The notes beneath the pieces are model-generated. The model worked only from the letters and a program-made list of their open reading frames with translations, ran no database searches and had not been told where the DNA came from. The translations under genes and the position numbers were made by a program. A stretch of 64,000 bases of DNA, from contig NZ_UWFA01000505.1 of NCBI RefSeq assembly GCF_900601905.1, positions 186,001 to 250,000 of the forward strand, read 5' to 3'. The stretch comes from Pseudomonas viridiflava (GTDB lineage Bacteria > Pseudomonadota > Gammaproteobacteria > Pseudomonadales > Pseudomonadaceae). Below are positions 1-8,020 of this stretch, in pieces (position 1 is the stretch's first letter; the number at the start of each line of letters is the position of its first letter).

Positions 1-467
1 GCAGGCGACACCACGCGCCCTGCTGAAAACTCCCACAACGTGATCGCAGCAAAACTGATCATCACCAGCCCCGCGCAACGGGCGAAGACAAAAGGCGTGA
101 GCTGAAACAGGCCGAACAGCAGAATCGGTGCGTACAGCAGCAAAAAAGCGCCACGGGCCGTGTCCAGGTAAAACACTAGCCACGTCAGCCAACCGAGGGC
201 CAGCATCACCTGAAACTCGGTCAGGCTCGCATCGGCAAAGCGTTGGTTGAATTTGCTCAGAAACACCACCAGCAGCACCAGTTGGCTGAGTAGCACGCAG
301 GCATTGCCAACCACAGCTGTTTGCAGGGACTGATGCAGCTCGCCAGCAAAAATCGCCAGCCAGCTCAGCAACATCACCACCAGATAGGTAGCGGTGGCGA
401 GGCCGAACCGCTTCAAGAACAGGGTTTGCGTAGTCGCCGGAATTTGTCTTGCGCTAGTCGGGCTCAA
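1..467 (-). CDS. sadC: Membrane N-terminus of a diguanylate cyclase, probably SadC (3' end cut off by the window)
   Basis: Only the first 155 codons are present; the gene runs off the left edge. The protein begins LSPTSARQIPATTQTLFLKR and continues as about five or six hydrophobic helices with short polar loops, as in the multi-TM sensor region of Pseudomonas membrane diguanylate cyclases. The catalytic GGDEF part would lie outside the window. No ATG is in frame, so I chose TTG at 467, which has GGAAGA eight bases upstream. The SadC name rests on the membrane architecture and on my recollection that sadC neighbours the class I fumarase in P. aeruginosa. Another six-TM GGDEF protein remains possible. 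Confidence 0.6.
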   Translation of the reverse strand, partial: MSPTSARQIPATTQTLFLKRFGLATATYLVVMLLSWLAIFAGELHQSLQTAVVGNACVLLSQLVLLVVFLSKFNQRFADASLTEFQVMLALGWLTWLVFYLDTARGAFLLLYAPILLFGLFQLTPFVFARCAGLVMISFAAITLWEFSAGRVVSP

Positions 468-830
468 AAGGATTCTTCCATAGTGGCACTTGGTCCCAAC
501 TTTAGCCTCGAAGCCCTAAAGTTGCCCGCCCGAAAAACACAAATACGTTCAAAACCATTCAATTGCAATCGCTATAAGTCCGCTGCAGGCTGCGCAGAAT
601 GCGGATTGCGGGTTATGACCCATGAATGCTGGCGCAGGATGGGCCAGCACCTGACAATGCGCTCTGCATAACCGATGGATGGATCTGTGCGGGCGACGGG
701 TTATACTGCCGCGCCTTTTTGTCGCAGCCATATAAACTGTTACAACCCCGACCTCCCCTCAGACAGCACCGGGTTGTAAATGGCTCGGCACATCATTGAA
801 TGTTCCCGACCTCATAGAGGAGCGCGCCCC
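468..830. other. Divergent intergenic region between the cyclase and fumarase genes
   Basis: This 363-base spacer must hold both divergent promoters. A hairpin with arms TGCTGGC/GCCAGCA lies at 627-649, and TATACT near 704 could be a -10 element for the fumarase gene. I see no convincing small gene; the frames open here lack ribosome sites and have atypical composition. Confidence 0.5.
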
Positions 831-2354
831 ATGACCGTGATCAAGCAAGACGACCTGATTCAAAGCGTCGCCGACGCCCTGCAATTCATTTCCTACTACC
901 ACCCGGTAGATTTCATTCAGGCCATGCACGAGGCGTATCTGCGCGAAGAGTCGCCGGCTGCCCGCGATTCCATGGCGCAGATCCTGATCAACTCGCGGAT
1001 GTGCGCCACCGGGCATCGCCCGATCTGCCAGGACACCGGTATCGTGACCGTGTTCGTGCGCGTGGGCATGGACGTGCGCTGGGACGGCGCCACCATGGGC
1101 CTGGACGACATGATCAACGAAGGCGTGCGTCGCGCCTACAACCTGCCGGAAAACGTGTTGCGCGCTTCGATCCTCGCTGACCCGGCCGGTGCGCGTAAAA
1201 ACACCAAGGACAACACCCCGGCGGTGATCCACTACTCCATCGTCCCGGGAAACACCGTGGAAGTGGACGTGGCGGCCAAAGGCGGCGGCTCGGAAAACAA
1301 ATCGAAAATGGCCATGCTCAACCCGTCCGACTCGATCGTCGACTGGGTGCTCAAGACCGTTCCGACCATGGGCGCTGGCTGGTGCCCGCCGGGCATGCTC
1401 GGCATCGGCATTGGCGGTACGGCCGAGAAAGCCGCCGTGATGGCCAAGGAAGTGTTGATGGAATCCATCGACATCCACGAGCTGAAAAAGCGTGGCCCCT
1501 CCAACCGTATCGAAGAGATGCGCCTGGAGCTGTTCGACAAGGTCAACCAGCTGGGCATCGGCGCCCAGGGCCTCGGCGGCCTGACCACCGTGCTTGACGT
1601 GAAGATCATGGATTACCCGACCCACGCCGCCTCCCTGCCGGTGTGTATGATCCCCAACTGCGCCGCCACCCGTCACGCGCACTTCGTGCTCGACGGCACC
1701 GGCCCCGCATCCCTGGAAGCGCCATCGCTGGACGCCTACCCGGAAATCGTCTGGGAAGCCGGCCCGTCAGCCCGTCGCGTCAACCTCGACACCCTGACCC
1801 CGGAAGACGTGCAAAGCTGGAAGCCGGGCGAAACCGTGCTGCTTAACGGCAAGATGCTGACCGGTCGCGATGCTGCCCACAAGCGCATGGTCGAAATGCT
1901 CAACAAGGGCGAAACCCTGCCGGTGGACCTCAAGGGTCGCTTCATCTATTACGTCGGTCCGGTTGATCCGGTGCGCGAAGAGGTGGTTGGCCCGGCTGGC
2001 CCGACCACCGCAACGCGGATGGATAAATTCACCCGGCAGATCCTCGATCAGACCGGCCTGTTGGGCATGATCGGCAAATCCGAACGCGGCCCGACTGCCA
2101 TCGAAGCGATCAAAGACTACAAAGCGGTCTACCTGATGGCCGTCGGCGGTGCTGCCTACCTGGTGGCGCAGGCGATCAAGAAATCCAAAGTCGTAGCCTT
2201 TGCCGAACTCGGTATGGAAGCGATCTACGAGTTCGAAGTCAAAGACATGCCGGTAACCGTTGCCGTGGACAGCAAGGGCGAATCCGTCCACGTCACCGGC
2301 CCGCAGATCTGGCAGAAGAAGATCAGCGACAGCCTGGCGGTGGAAGTGCAGTAA
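831..2354 (+). CDS. fumA: Class I fumarate hydratase (4Fe-4S)
   Basis: A 507-residue iron-sulfur fumarase that reversibly hydrates fumarate to L-malate in the TCA cycle, in the cytoplasm. The N-terminal catalytic domain holds RPICQDTG (Cys66), GAGWCPPGMLG (Cys185) and VCMIPNCAATRH (Cys272/277). These correspond to the three cluster cysteines of E. coli FumA/FumB. The C-terminal domain starts near residue 340 with TVLLNGKMLTGRDAAHKR. The ATG at 831 is chosen because AGAGGAG lies just upstream; an in-frame start at 780 would add 17 atypical residues. It is followed by a strong terminator and so is probably monocistronic. Class I enzymes are oxygen-labile; an oxygen-stable class II fumarase would be expected elsewhere in the genome. 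Confidence 0.95.
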   Translation: MTVIKQDDLIQSVADALQFISYYHPVDFIQAMHEAYLREESPAARDSMAQILINSRMCATGHRPICQDTGIVTVFVRVGMDVRWDGATMGLDDMINEGVRRAYNLPENVLRASILADPAGARKNTKDNTPAVIHYSIVPGNTVEVDVAAKGGGSENKSKMAMLNPSDSIVDWVLKTVPTMGAGWCPPGMLGIGIGGTAEKAAVMAKEVLMESIDIHELKKRGPSNRIEEMRLELFDKVNQLGIGAQGLGGLTTVLDVKIMDYPTHAASLPVCMIPNCAATRHAHFVLDGTGPASLEAPSLDAYPEIVWEAGPSARRVNLDTLTPEDVQSWKPGETVLLNGKMLTGRDAAHKRMVEMLNKGETLPVDLKGRFIYYVGPVDPVREEVVGPAGPTTATRMDKFTRQILDQTGLLGMIGKSERGPTAIEAIKDYKAVYLMAVGGAAYLVAQAIKKSKVVAFAELGMEAIYEFEVKDMPVTVAVDSKGESVHVTGPQIWQKKISDSLAVEVQ

Positions 2355-2373
2355 GCGCTTTACCCAGCCAATG

Positions 2374-2399
2374 AAAAACCCGCAGCGATGCGGGTTTTT
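2374..2399 (+). terminator. Rho-independent terminator of the fumarase gene
   Basis: Perfect stem AAAAACCCGCA / TGCGGGTTTTT around a GCGA loop, ending in a T-run, 20 bases after the fumarase stop. Confidence 0.9.
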
Positions 2400-2428
2400 T
2401 ATTGCCTATTGATTAGGCAGCACAGAAC

Positions 2429-2521
2429 TGTGGGACTGGATTCATCCAGGAAGAGCACCTTGCATTCGCCGCATGCGCATCGGCAGAAATATCGCGTTGC
2501 CGGGTCAATCCGGTCCCACAG
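2429..2521. repeat. REP pair (BIME-like)
   Basis: Two inverted arms, TGTGGGACTGGATTCATCCA and CGGGTCAATCCGGTCCCACA, bound a spacer of about 50 bases. The arms match the GTGGGACCGG-type REP seen elsewhere in this window. It sits between two convergent genes. Confidence 0.7.
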
Positions 2522-2554
2522 CTTCGCGCCTACCCATCGACAGCGTAGCGGCGC

Positions 2555-3247
2555 TTACGCATTGGAAATCCGACTGACGCTGGTGATCTGCCCACTCCAG
2601 ATCATCTCGAAATGCGCGGTCTGCACGATTGACCTCACAGGCCTGGGCGTCAATAAAGCCCAGCAATGGTTACCTGGCGAACGGACAGAGTGGTAACGCA
2701 ATCCAGGGCAACCTGCGCGTCTGGCCGCAGCACCCAACTGACGCGCGTGGCTGTAATCGTCGGGGGCGTAGATGGGGTGATCAAGCGCCAATCCTGTGGC
2801 ATCCAGGCTTGCGGCCTCATCAAAGGTGCACGACAGCCCACGAAACACGAATCGCTCGAAACTCAAACCTGTCACGTTGGACCAATAGTGATTCTGGTGA
2901 TGGCGCACTTCGGCAATGGCTGTGTCCATGACATCGGCCAGATACAGCACGCCGAACGCCCCGGCGCTGAAACGCGAACCCGCCGGATTCACATGGGTGA
3001 AGGGCCCGACGGCATAGGAGCATCCGGGAATCCCGAACGGGATCTCGGCCAGCGGGATCAAGCCCAGGCGTCCGGCTTCGTTCTGCAGGCGCGGATTGGT
3101 CAACGCTTGCAACTGGTAGAGCAACTCGAATTCAGCGGCGTCGGCCACATCGTCGAACAGGTCGATGGGTGGAAACTTGGAGTTGACCAGCCGGTAGCCC
3201 TGCTGCTTCTCGGCAGCCAAAAGCGGGAGATCCTCCAGATTTACCAT
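2555..3247 (-). CDS. RES-domain toxin of a RES-Xre toxin-antitoxin pair
   Basis: A 230-residue RES-domain protein. Characterised members of this family act as NAD+-consuming toxins related to ADP-ribosyltransferases. The hallmark positions are visible: YRL with Arg19 near the N-terminus, GSRFS followed by VLYLA (Arg92, Tyr102), TAIAEVRHH (Glu113) and RSPGNHCWALL (Ser190). The start codon lies inside the end of the antitoxin gene (ATGGTAA overlap, 7 bases), so the two are translationally coupled, antitoxin first. No truncation or missing active-site residue is seen, so it is probably functional. NAD+ as the target is inferred from the family. Confidence 0.9.
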   Translation of the reverse strand: MVNLEDLPLLAAEKQQGYRLVNSKFPPIDLFDDVADAAEFELLYQLQALTNPRLQNEAGRLGLIPLAEIPFGIPGCSYAVGPFTHVNPAGSRFSAGAFGVLYLADVMDTAIAEVRHHQNHYWSNVTGLSFERFVFRGLSCTFDEAASLDATGLALDHPIYAPDDYSHARQLGAAARRAGCPGLRYHSVRSPGNHCWALLTPRPVRSIVQTAHFEMIWSGQITSVSRISNA

Positions 3248-3642
3248 TGCGCGCCACGCAGCGCATCGATGCGCCGGAAAGTCTCGTACAGCGAGACCAT
3301 GTCACCCTGCGCCATCACGTCCAACGGTTTGCGCCCATTGAAAAACTCGTTGTGGTTATCCAGCGACGGGAATCCATACACGTTGGCCGGGTTATCGAAG
3401 ATCGTACGCAACGCCCCGTGAATGTTGAGGATGAAGCTGATGCGGTGCAACTGGTCCATGTCCAGGCTGACCGACCACTCCCCCGGCTGCCGGGCACGGG
3501 TGTAGGTGCTGCGGGAAACACGCAAGATCCGACACGCCTGCTCACTGGACGCATCCCATTTGTCGAGCACGCGCAGAGCGGCACGCAGGCCAGCGACGGA
3601 TTGCTCTCTGGAAAGGGACTGGGGCTGAGAAAGGGCGGACAT
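3241..3642 (-). CDS. Xre/MbcA/ParS-type antitoxin of the RES toxin
   Basis: A 133-residue antitoxin starting MSALSQPQS. The N-terminal half has an Xre-like helix-turn-helix around AAL RVLDKW, ACRILRVSRSTYTRAR. The C-terminal half (NIHGALRTIFDN, then FNGRKPLDVMAQGDM) is the conserved antitoxin/toxin-binding domain, formerly DUF2384, that caps the RES active site. ATG 3642 is preferred because AAGAGA lies seven bases upstream; an in-frame TTG at 3672 has no clear ribosome site. Family members usually bind inverted repeats in their own promoter; candidates lie at 3729-3794. Confidence 0.88.
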   Translation of the reverse strand: MSALSQPQSLSREQSVAGLRAALRVLDKWDASSEQACRILRVSRSTYTRARQPGEWSVSLDMDQLHRISFILNIHGALRTIFDNPANVYGFPSLDNHNEFFNGRKPLDVMAQGDMVSLYETFRRIDALRGAQW

Positions 3643-3728
3643 TGAGATTTCTCTTTTGCTCTGAGGATTCAAATCCTACATAAATGAATCTACAGATGCA
3701 AATGGCGTCATGAGCATGAGTTAGAAAT

Positions 3729-3794
3729 TCGCCAGCATGCTGACTGGCGAAGAGGCCGAATAACGGCAATATTTTCCTTGGGAATAGCCGTTAT
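3729..3794. promoter_or_regulatory. Two inverted repeats upstream of the RES-Xre operon
   Basis: TCGCCAG-N8-CTGGCGA (3729-3750) and ATAACGGC-N19-GCCGTTAT (3760-3794) lie between the antitoxin start and the divergent gene at 3853. Both are perfect. They could be operator sites for Xre autoregulation, as known for such modules, but nothing here proves binding. Confidence 0.4.
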
Positions 3795-3852
3795 CGCCAA
3801 CTGTTCCTAATTGCGGCGAAAGCTATAACCCCATGTTTCGTTTATTTTTTAC

Positions 3853-4476
3853 GTGAAAAACAAAGCGGCACTGTCATTTCTGACAGTAGACGTTCAGGAG
3901 CCCCGCGCATCGATTGGACCCAATGTCATTGATGGTAAGCGGCGTGAGAGGGTGGACATCCCGCAAGGGTATGGAAGCTTTTATGAGAAGGTTCGTATGT
4001 CGGATGGGTCAATGATTCACGCGGGCCCCAAACTGTCGAGTGGCGGTCAGGCTATGTTTACCGAAGCAATGCTTGAAGATAAGAGGTTTCAATTCAGTGT
4101 GGCAAAAAACGCACCTGGGGTACTGGGCCATGCTCAGCATCCTAACGCCCGTTCTGGTATGAGTCGTGCGCAGGAGAATAGCGCGGGTTCGCGTACACGT
4201 CTGGCGATGGGATCTTCCGACACACGTATGACTCACTCTTCTGGCTACACAATGCCTGAATGGGCAAAGGTAATGGCCAGACTCGATCGGTTGAACAATT
4301 CAGAAAGTTCGTCAATAAACCTCGACGGTGGTTCATCAGTTTCTCTGGGGGTCATTGGGTCTGGGGGAGAGATTTTGATGGCTCGGTCGCTTCCAGGACT
4401 CATGAACAAGGAGATCGGAAACTTCATTGCATTTTCCGAACCCGTCGGTTTTTTACGAAAGTTGTTCGCAAGGTAG
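3853..4476 (+). CDS. Orphan protein resembling the C-terminal core of phosphodiester glycosidases (NAGPA-like)
   Basis: A 207-residue protein with no signal peptide. The pattern SGYTMPEWAKVM, then SSINLDGGSSVSLGV and a closing hydrophobic NFIAF resembles the 'elA..m...A.NLDGGgSs' end of phosphodiester glycosidase (NAGPA/DUF2233) domains; GHAQHPNARSGMS resembles their 'NPRTaiG' motif. The start is uncertain. GTG 3853 has no ribosome site, an in-frame stop lies at 3826, and the short frame ATG 3833 (MFRLFFT) ends across the GTG. Base composition is visibly AT-richer than its neighbours, which suggests acquired DNA. It could be a secreted effector-type enzyme or a decayed fragment. Function is unknown and family membership tentative. 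Confidence 0.55.
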   Translation: MKNKAALSFLTVDVQEPRASIGPNVIDGKRRERVDIPQGYGSFYEKVRMSDGSMIHAGPKLSSGGQAMFTEAMLEDKRFQFSVAKNAPGVLGHAQHPNARSGMSRAQENSAGSRTRLAMGSSDTRMTHSSGYTMPEWAKVMARLDRLNNSESSSINLDGGSSVSLGVIGSGGEILMARSLPGLMNKEIGNFIAFSEPVGFLRKLFAR

Positions 4477-4544
4477 GGGGCGCCGGAGGCCCTGTGGCGG
4501 CTTTGAAAATTGCATGCAGATATAAAGCCGCAGCACCACTCACC

Positions 4545-5702
4545 TCACCCCCGCCGATTCAACACATTCACCACCAACCGATCCACCCATCCCCACACCC
4601 GCTGCTTGATCCGACTCCAAAGTGGCCGTGCTTTCCACTGCTCCAGGGTTATTTCCTTGCTCACCGCAAAATCCTTCTCGAAGCTGGCCACCACGTCCCG
4701 GGTCAGGCCGGGGTCGAGGGCTTCGAGGTTGGCTTCCAGGTTGAAGCGCAGGTTCCAGTGGTCGAAGTTGCACGAGCCGATGCTGACCCAATCATCGATC
4801 AGGACCATTTTCAGGTGCAGGAAGCAGGGTTGGTACTCGAAGATTTTCACCCCCGCGCGCAACAGCCGCGGATAGTAACGGTGCCCGGCGTAGCGCACTG
4901 AGGGGTGATCGGTGCGCGGGCCGGTGAGCAGCAGGCGTACGTCGACGCCGCGCGCCGCAGCCCGGCGCAATGAACGGCGGACTTTCCAGGTTGGCAGAAA
5001 ATACGGGGTCGCCAGCCAGATACGTTTCTGGCCGCTGTTCAGGGCGCGGACCAGCGATTGCAGGATGTCGCGATGCTGACGTGAATCGGCGTAGGCCACC
5101 CGGCCCAGACCAAGCCCGGAAACCGGGACTTTGGGCAATCGTGGCAGGCCGAAATTTTGCGCCGGGCGCCAGGCGGTGCGGTGCGGGTTGGCGTGGAACT
5201 GGCGATCAAACAGCGCTTGCCAGTCGATGACCAGCGGACCGGTGATTTCCACCATGACTTCGTGCCATTCGCTGACATCCGCAGAGGGCTGCCAGAATTC
5301 GTCGGTGACCCCGGTGCCGCCCACTACCGCTAGCTCTTTATCCACCAGCAACAGCTTGCGGTGGTCGCGGTAGAAATTGCGCACGCCGCGTCGCCAATGG
5401 ATGCGGTTGTAGAAACGCAGGATCACGCCTGCGTCGGTCAGGCGCTTGCGCAGACCCAGGGTAAACGCCTGAGAACCGAAGTCATCGAACAGGCAGCGCA
5501 CGATCACGCCCCGCTTCGCCGCGTCCACCAAGGCCCGCACCACCGCATCCGCGCAGGCACCGGCCTCGACCAGGTACAGCTCCAGCTCCACTTGCTGCCG
5601 GGCTGCGTCGATCGCCGCGATCATGCGCGGGAAGAAAGACGGCCCGTCGATCAGCAGCTGAAACTGATTGTCCTTGCGCCAGGGAAAAATCGCTCCACTC
5701 AT
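4545..5702 (-). CDS. Phospholipase D family phosphatidyltransferase (cardiolipin synthase B-like)
   Basis: A 385-residue enzyme with two PLD domains. The catalytic HxK(x)4D motifs are HRKLLLVD (His114, Lys116, Asp121) and HLKMVLID (His296, Lys298, Asp303), followed by IGSCNFDHWNLRFNLEAN. The layout and length match ClsB-type cardiolipin/phosphatidyl synthases, which lack N-terminal membrane anchors and join phospholipid headgroups at the inner membrane. It begins one base after the yceI stop, so the two are cotranscribed. A substrate other than phosphatidylglycerol cannot be excluded from sequence alone. Confidence 0.85.
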   Translation of the reverse strand: MSGAIFPWRKDNQFQLLIDGPSFFPRMIAAIDAARQQVELELYLVEAGACADAVVRALVDAAKRGVIVRCLFDDFGSQAFTLGLRKRLTDAGVILRFYNRIHWRRGVRNFYRDHRKLLLVDKELAVVGGTGVTDEFWQPSADVSEWHEVMVEITGPLVIDWQALFDRQFHANPHRTAWRPAQNFGLPRLPKVPVSGLGLGRVAYADSRQHRDILQSLVRALNSGQKRIWLATPYFLPTWKVRRSLRRAAARGVDVRLLLTGPRTDHPSVRYAGHRYYPRLLRAGVKIFEYQPCFLHLKMVLIDDWVSIGSCNFDHWNLRFNLEANLEALDPGLTRDVVASFEKDFAVSKEITLEQWKARPLWSRIKQRVWGWVDRLVVNVLNRRG

Positions 5703-5703
5703 G

Positions 5704-6285
5704 TCAACGGGCCGTGAAGATCAAGACAGCGCCCACCGGCACCGACAGGCTTATCGCCGACAAACCGGCAGCGCTGCGCAGGGTCGAGAAGCCAGGTACC
5801 AAGCCGAAATCCTGAGCGTTGACCACCAGAGGCTCCAGCGTCACCACCTGGAAGCGTCGCTCATCGAGCCGCGTGGCGAGCAGTTCCGCCCGGTAGCTGT
5901 GGGATTTGCCATGCAATTGCACGATCAACGGCAGGCGCAGTTCCAGCTGCGCACCGGGGGCCAGATCGTTGATGGGACGCAGGTCGAGCTGGGCATTGAT
6001 CTTCGCCCGTGGAAATTTGTCGACATCGAACACGTGCTCGCGGATTCGCTCATCACGCAGGGCAATGCCGGTGCTGACCGACTCCAGTTCGACCTCGACT
6101 TGCGCCGCCCCTTGGCGGTCGACTTTGCCGTGCAGCGTCAGGAAGCGATGAACTTCGGCGATGTCTGCATTCTTGGTGGACGTGAACGACAGTCGCGATG
6201 ACTCGTTATCCAGATACCAGTTCGCCTGAGCAGACATCGAAAACACTGACAGCAAGGCCAGCAGCAGGCGGGTTGTGGTGTGCAT
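5704..6285 (-). CDS. YceI-family periplasmic protein
   Basis: A 193-residue secreted protein with a signal peptide (cleavage after FSMSAQA, about residue 21). It is followed by the YceI lipocalin-like beta-barrel, recognisable from NWYLDNESSRLSFTSTKN and the later HVFDVDKFPRAKINAQ. YceI proteins bind long-chain isoprenoid or fatty-acyl ligands in the periplasm; the ligand here is unknown. It ends one base before the PLD-family gene on the same strand, suggesting a small envelope-lipid operon. Confidence 0.88.
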   Translation of the reverse strand: MHTTTRLLLALLSVFSMSAQANWYLDNESSRLSFTSTKNADIAEVHRFLTLHGKVDRQGAAQVEVELESVSTGIALRDERIREHVFDVDKFPRAKINAQLDLRPINDLAPGAQLELRLPLIVQLHGKSHSYRAELLATRLDERRFQVVTLEPLVVNAQDFGLVPGFSTLRSAAGLSAISLSVPVGAVLIFTAR

Positions 6286-6367
6286 GCAAACTCCAGATGC
6301 GCATTGAGAGGCAACCTTACCGCCTGTCAGACCGCTGGCAAACTGCTACGTTCGCAGGCAGCAAATA

Positions 6368-6694
6368 TCAATGCTCCTGCAGGCGACAACCTTGTCGCTC
6401 ACCCTGCCAGACCGCGACGCTACTGCGACCCAGGCCGTCGGCTGTCACGCGTTTATTGACCGGGTCATCGATCAGGCTGCTGGGTACGTACTGCTTCACG
6501 TAGCCACGGCAATAATCGGCCGACTCAAGCATGACGTAGCGGCAGGAGCAATACTCCTTGGCGGTATAGGCGCTGATGATGCCGGGAAACGCGCCCAGTG
6601 CGACGCGGTATTGCCAAATCAGTATCACCAATGCCATCAGCATCAATAGCAACAGACTGCTGAAGGGCCGGCGTCGTACAAATCCGATAATCAT
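6368..6694 (-). CDS. Small membrane-anchored, cysteine-bearing protein of unknown function
   Basis: A 108-residue protein I do not recognise. It has an N-terminal basic stretch (FVRRRPF) and one strong transmembrane segment (about residues 9-27), so the rest should be periplasmic. That part holds Cys residues in KEYCSCRY, ADYCRGY and QGCRLQEH, which could form disulfides. ATG 6694 is preferred over an in-frame ATG at 6709 because GGAG lies five bases upstream. It starts 35 bases after the stop of the serine hydrolase gene and is probably cotranscribed with it. Confidence 0.65.
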   Translation of the reverse strand: MIIGFVRRRPFSSLLLLMLMALVILIWQYRVALGAFPGIISAYTAKEYCSCRYVMLESADYCRGYVKQYVPSSLIDDPVNKRVTADGLGRSSVAVWQGERQGCRLQEH

Positions 6695-6729
6695 CTCGAC
6701 TCCACTCATAAGGGGGCTAGTGTCGCGTG

Positions 6730-7773
6730 TCAGCGCAACGCGTGGGCCTCGTTACCAAAAGCAGCCAGTGCCAGCTTGAGCAACTGATCATGGGAATAAC
6801 TGCCGTCACGATCATCGGCGTAGCGCACGATCACCAGCCCGGCGTCAGGCACGACATACAGCGCCTGCCCCCAATGCCCCAGCGCGGCGAAGGTATCAGA
6901 CGGTGCATTTGGCCATGGCCCCTTGGCGCCGTCCGCTTTGCGGTTGAGCCACCATTGCCCGCCAGAGGCTTCGTTGGCCTGTTCTCCGGCAAAGGGCGTC
7001 AATACGAAGTCAACCCAGGCCTTGGGTAACAGTTGCTGATCATTCCAGCTTCCGCCGCGTTGCATCAGCCAGCCAATGCGCGCCAGATCCCGTGCGTTCA
7101 TGTAGGCGTAAGACGAGCCGACAAAGGTCCCGCTGGCGTCCGTTTCCCAAACCGCACTGCGAATACCCAGCGGCTCGAACAAAGCCGTCCAGGGATAATC
7201 GGCATACGCCTTTTCACCGATCATGCCGCGCAACGCCGCCGCCAACACCGTGCTGTCGCCACTGGAATACAAATAGGCAGTGCCAGGTGCATGGGCGCTG
7301 CGGTGTTCGGCAGTGAAGCGCGCCATATCGCCGCGACCTCGGGTGTAGAGCATGGCGACCACTGAGGAGTTGAGCGGCGCGTATTCATAGTCTTCCTGCC
7401 AATCCAGCCCGGAAGACCAGGTCAGCAGATGCCTGAGGGTAATGCCGGGGTGCGCAGTGAATGGCGGGTAGAACCTGGCCACCGGATCGTCCAGCTGAAA
7501 TCGCCCTTGCCCGTAGGCCACGCCCAACACCGTTGCCAGAATGCTTTTGCTGATGGACCAAGTGAGATGCGGCGTCTCGGCGCGGGTTTCACCGGCATAG
7601 CGCTCGTAGATCACCTGCCCGTCGCGCATCACCAGTAAGGCATCGGTGCGGATGCCCTGGCGGGTTTCATCGTTGCGCGCGGGAAATGCGTAATCTTCCA
7701 GAGCGTGCAGCGCGCTGGAATCAGCGCCGGCATTGATCGAAAAGAACAGCAGAAACAGCCAGGCAAAGCGCAT
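6730..7773 (-). CDS. Secreted beta-lactamase-like serine hydrolase
   Basis: A 347-residue protein with an N-terminal signal peptide (MRFAWLFLLFFSINAGA). The class C beta-lactamase/DD-peptidase fold is shown by SISK (nucleophile Ser73, Lys76), the YLYSSGDS segment in the YxN position, and a C-terminal GHWGQALYV segment in the KTG/HxG position. Such proteins act on esters or peptidoglycan-like amides; few are true beta-lactamases. ATG 7773 begins the signal peptide; a longer in-frame reading to 7899 adds non-secretory residues and has no support. The downstream small membrane protein probably belongs to the same transcript. Confidence 0.85.
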   Translation of the reverse strand: MRFAWLFLLFFSINAGADSSALHALEDYAFPARNDETRQGIRTDALLVMRDGQVIYERYAGETRAETPHLTWSISKSILATVLGVAYGQGRFQLDDPVARFYPPFTAHPGITLRHLLTWSSGLDWQEDYEYAPLNSSVVAMLYTRGRGDMARFTAEHRSAHAPGTAYLYSSGDSTVLAAALRGMIGEKAYADYPWTALFEPLGIRSAVWETDASGTFVGSSYAYMNARDLARIGWLMQRGGSWNDQQLLPKAWVDFVLTPFAGEQANEASGGQWWLNRKADGAKGPWPNAPSDTFAALGHWGQALYVVPDAGLVIVRYADDRDGSYSHDQLLKLALAAFGNEAHALR

Positions 7774-7850
7774 GGAATAAGTCTCGGATATTGATCGGCG
7801 AACTGTAGCGGGGAGTTGTGACAGCCAATAGGCATTTTCTGGATTCACTG

Positions 7851-7876
7851 GTGGGACCGGGTTTAGCCGGTCCCAC
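7851..7876. repeat. Single REP-like hairpin
   Basis: GTGGGACCGG-GTTTAG-CCGGTCCCAC forms a near-perfect hairpin. It has the same core as the paired elements at 2429 and 20203. Confidence 0.7.
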
Positions 7877-7892
7877 AGTGCGTCGTCCTGCC

Positions 7893-7921
7893 CCGTCACA
7901 CAACCATCACCAAACCTTCAT
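7893..7921 (+). promoter_or_regulatory. Candidate Pho box upstream of olsBA
   Basis: Three 7-mers with 11-base periodicity, CCGTCAC-ACAA-CCATCAC-CAAA-CCTTCAT, resemble the PhoB consensus CTGTCAT-N4-CTGTCAT. They lie about 100 bases upstream of olsB. Ornithine-lipid genes in Pseudomonas are known to be induced by phosphate limitation through PhoB. Individual units are imperfect (4-5 of 7 matches each). Confidence 0.5.
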
Positions 7922-8020
7922 GGTCATGACATCGCCTCTGCTTAGCCTGAATTTGTATAGCAGCGCCAGGCCATTTCAGCCGATGCCCACATTTACAGGG
8001 CTGGCTTACGGAGACTTCGC

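Noticed and set aside
759..1682. A 307-codon minus-strand open frame inside the fumarase gene
   Set aside because: It is the antisense shadow of a well-supported gene; its composition (His- and Val-rich) is typical of such shadows and no ribosome site is seen.
2666..3421. Plus-strand frame of 251 codons across the RES toxin and antitoxin
   Set aside because: Antisense to two genes that fit known families and overlap in the standard way.
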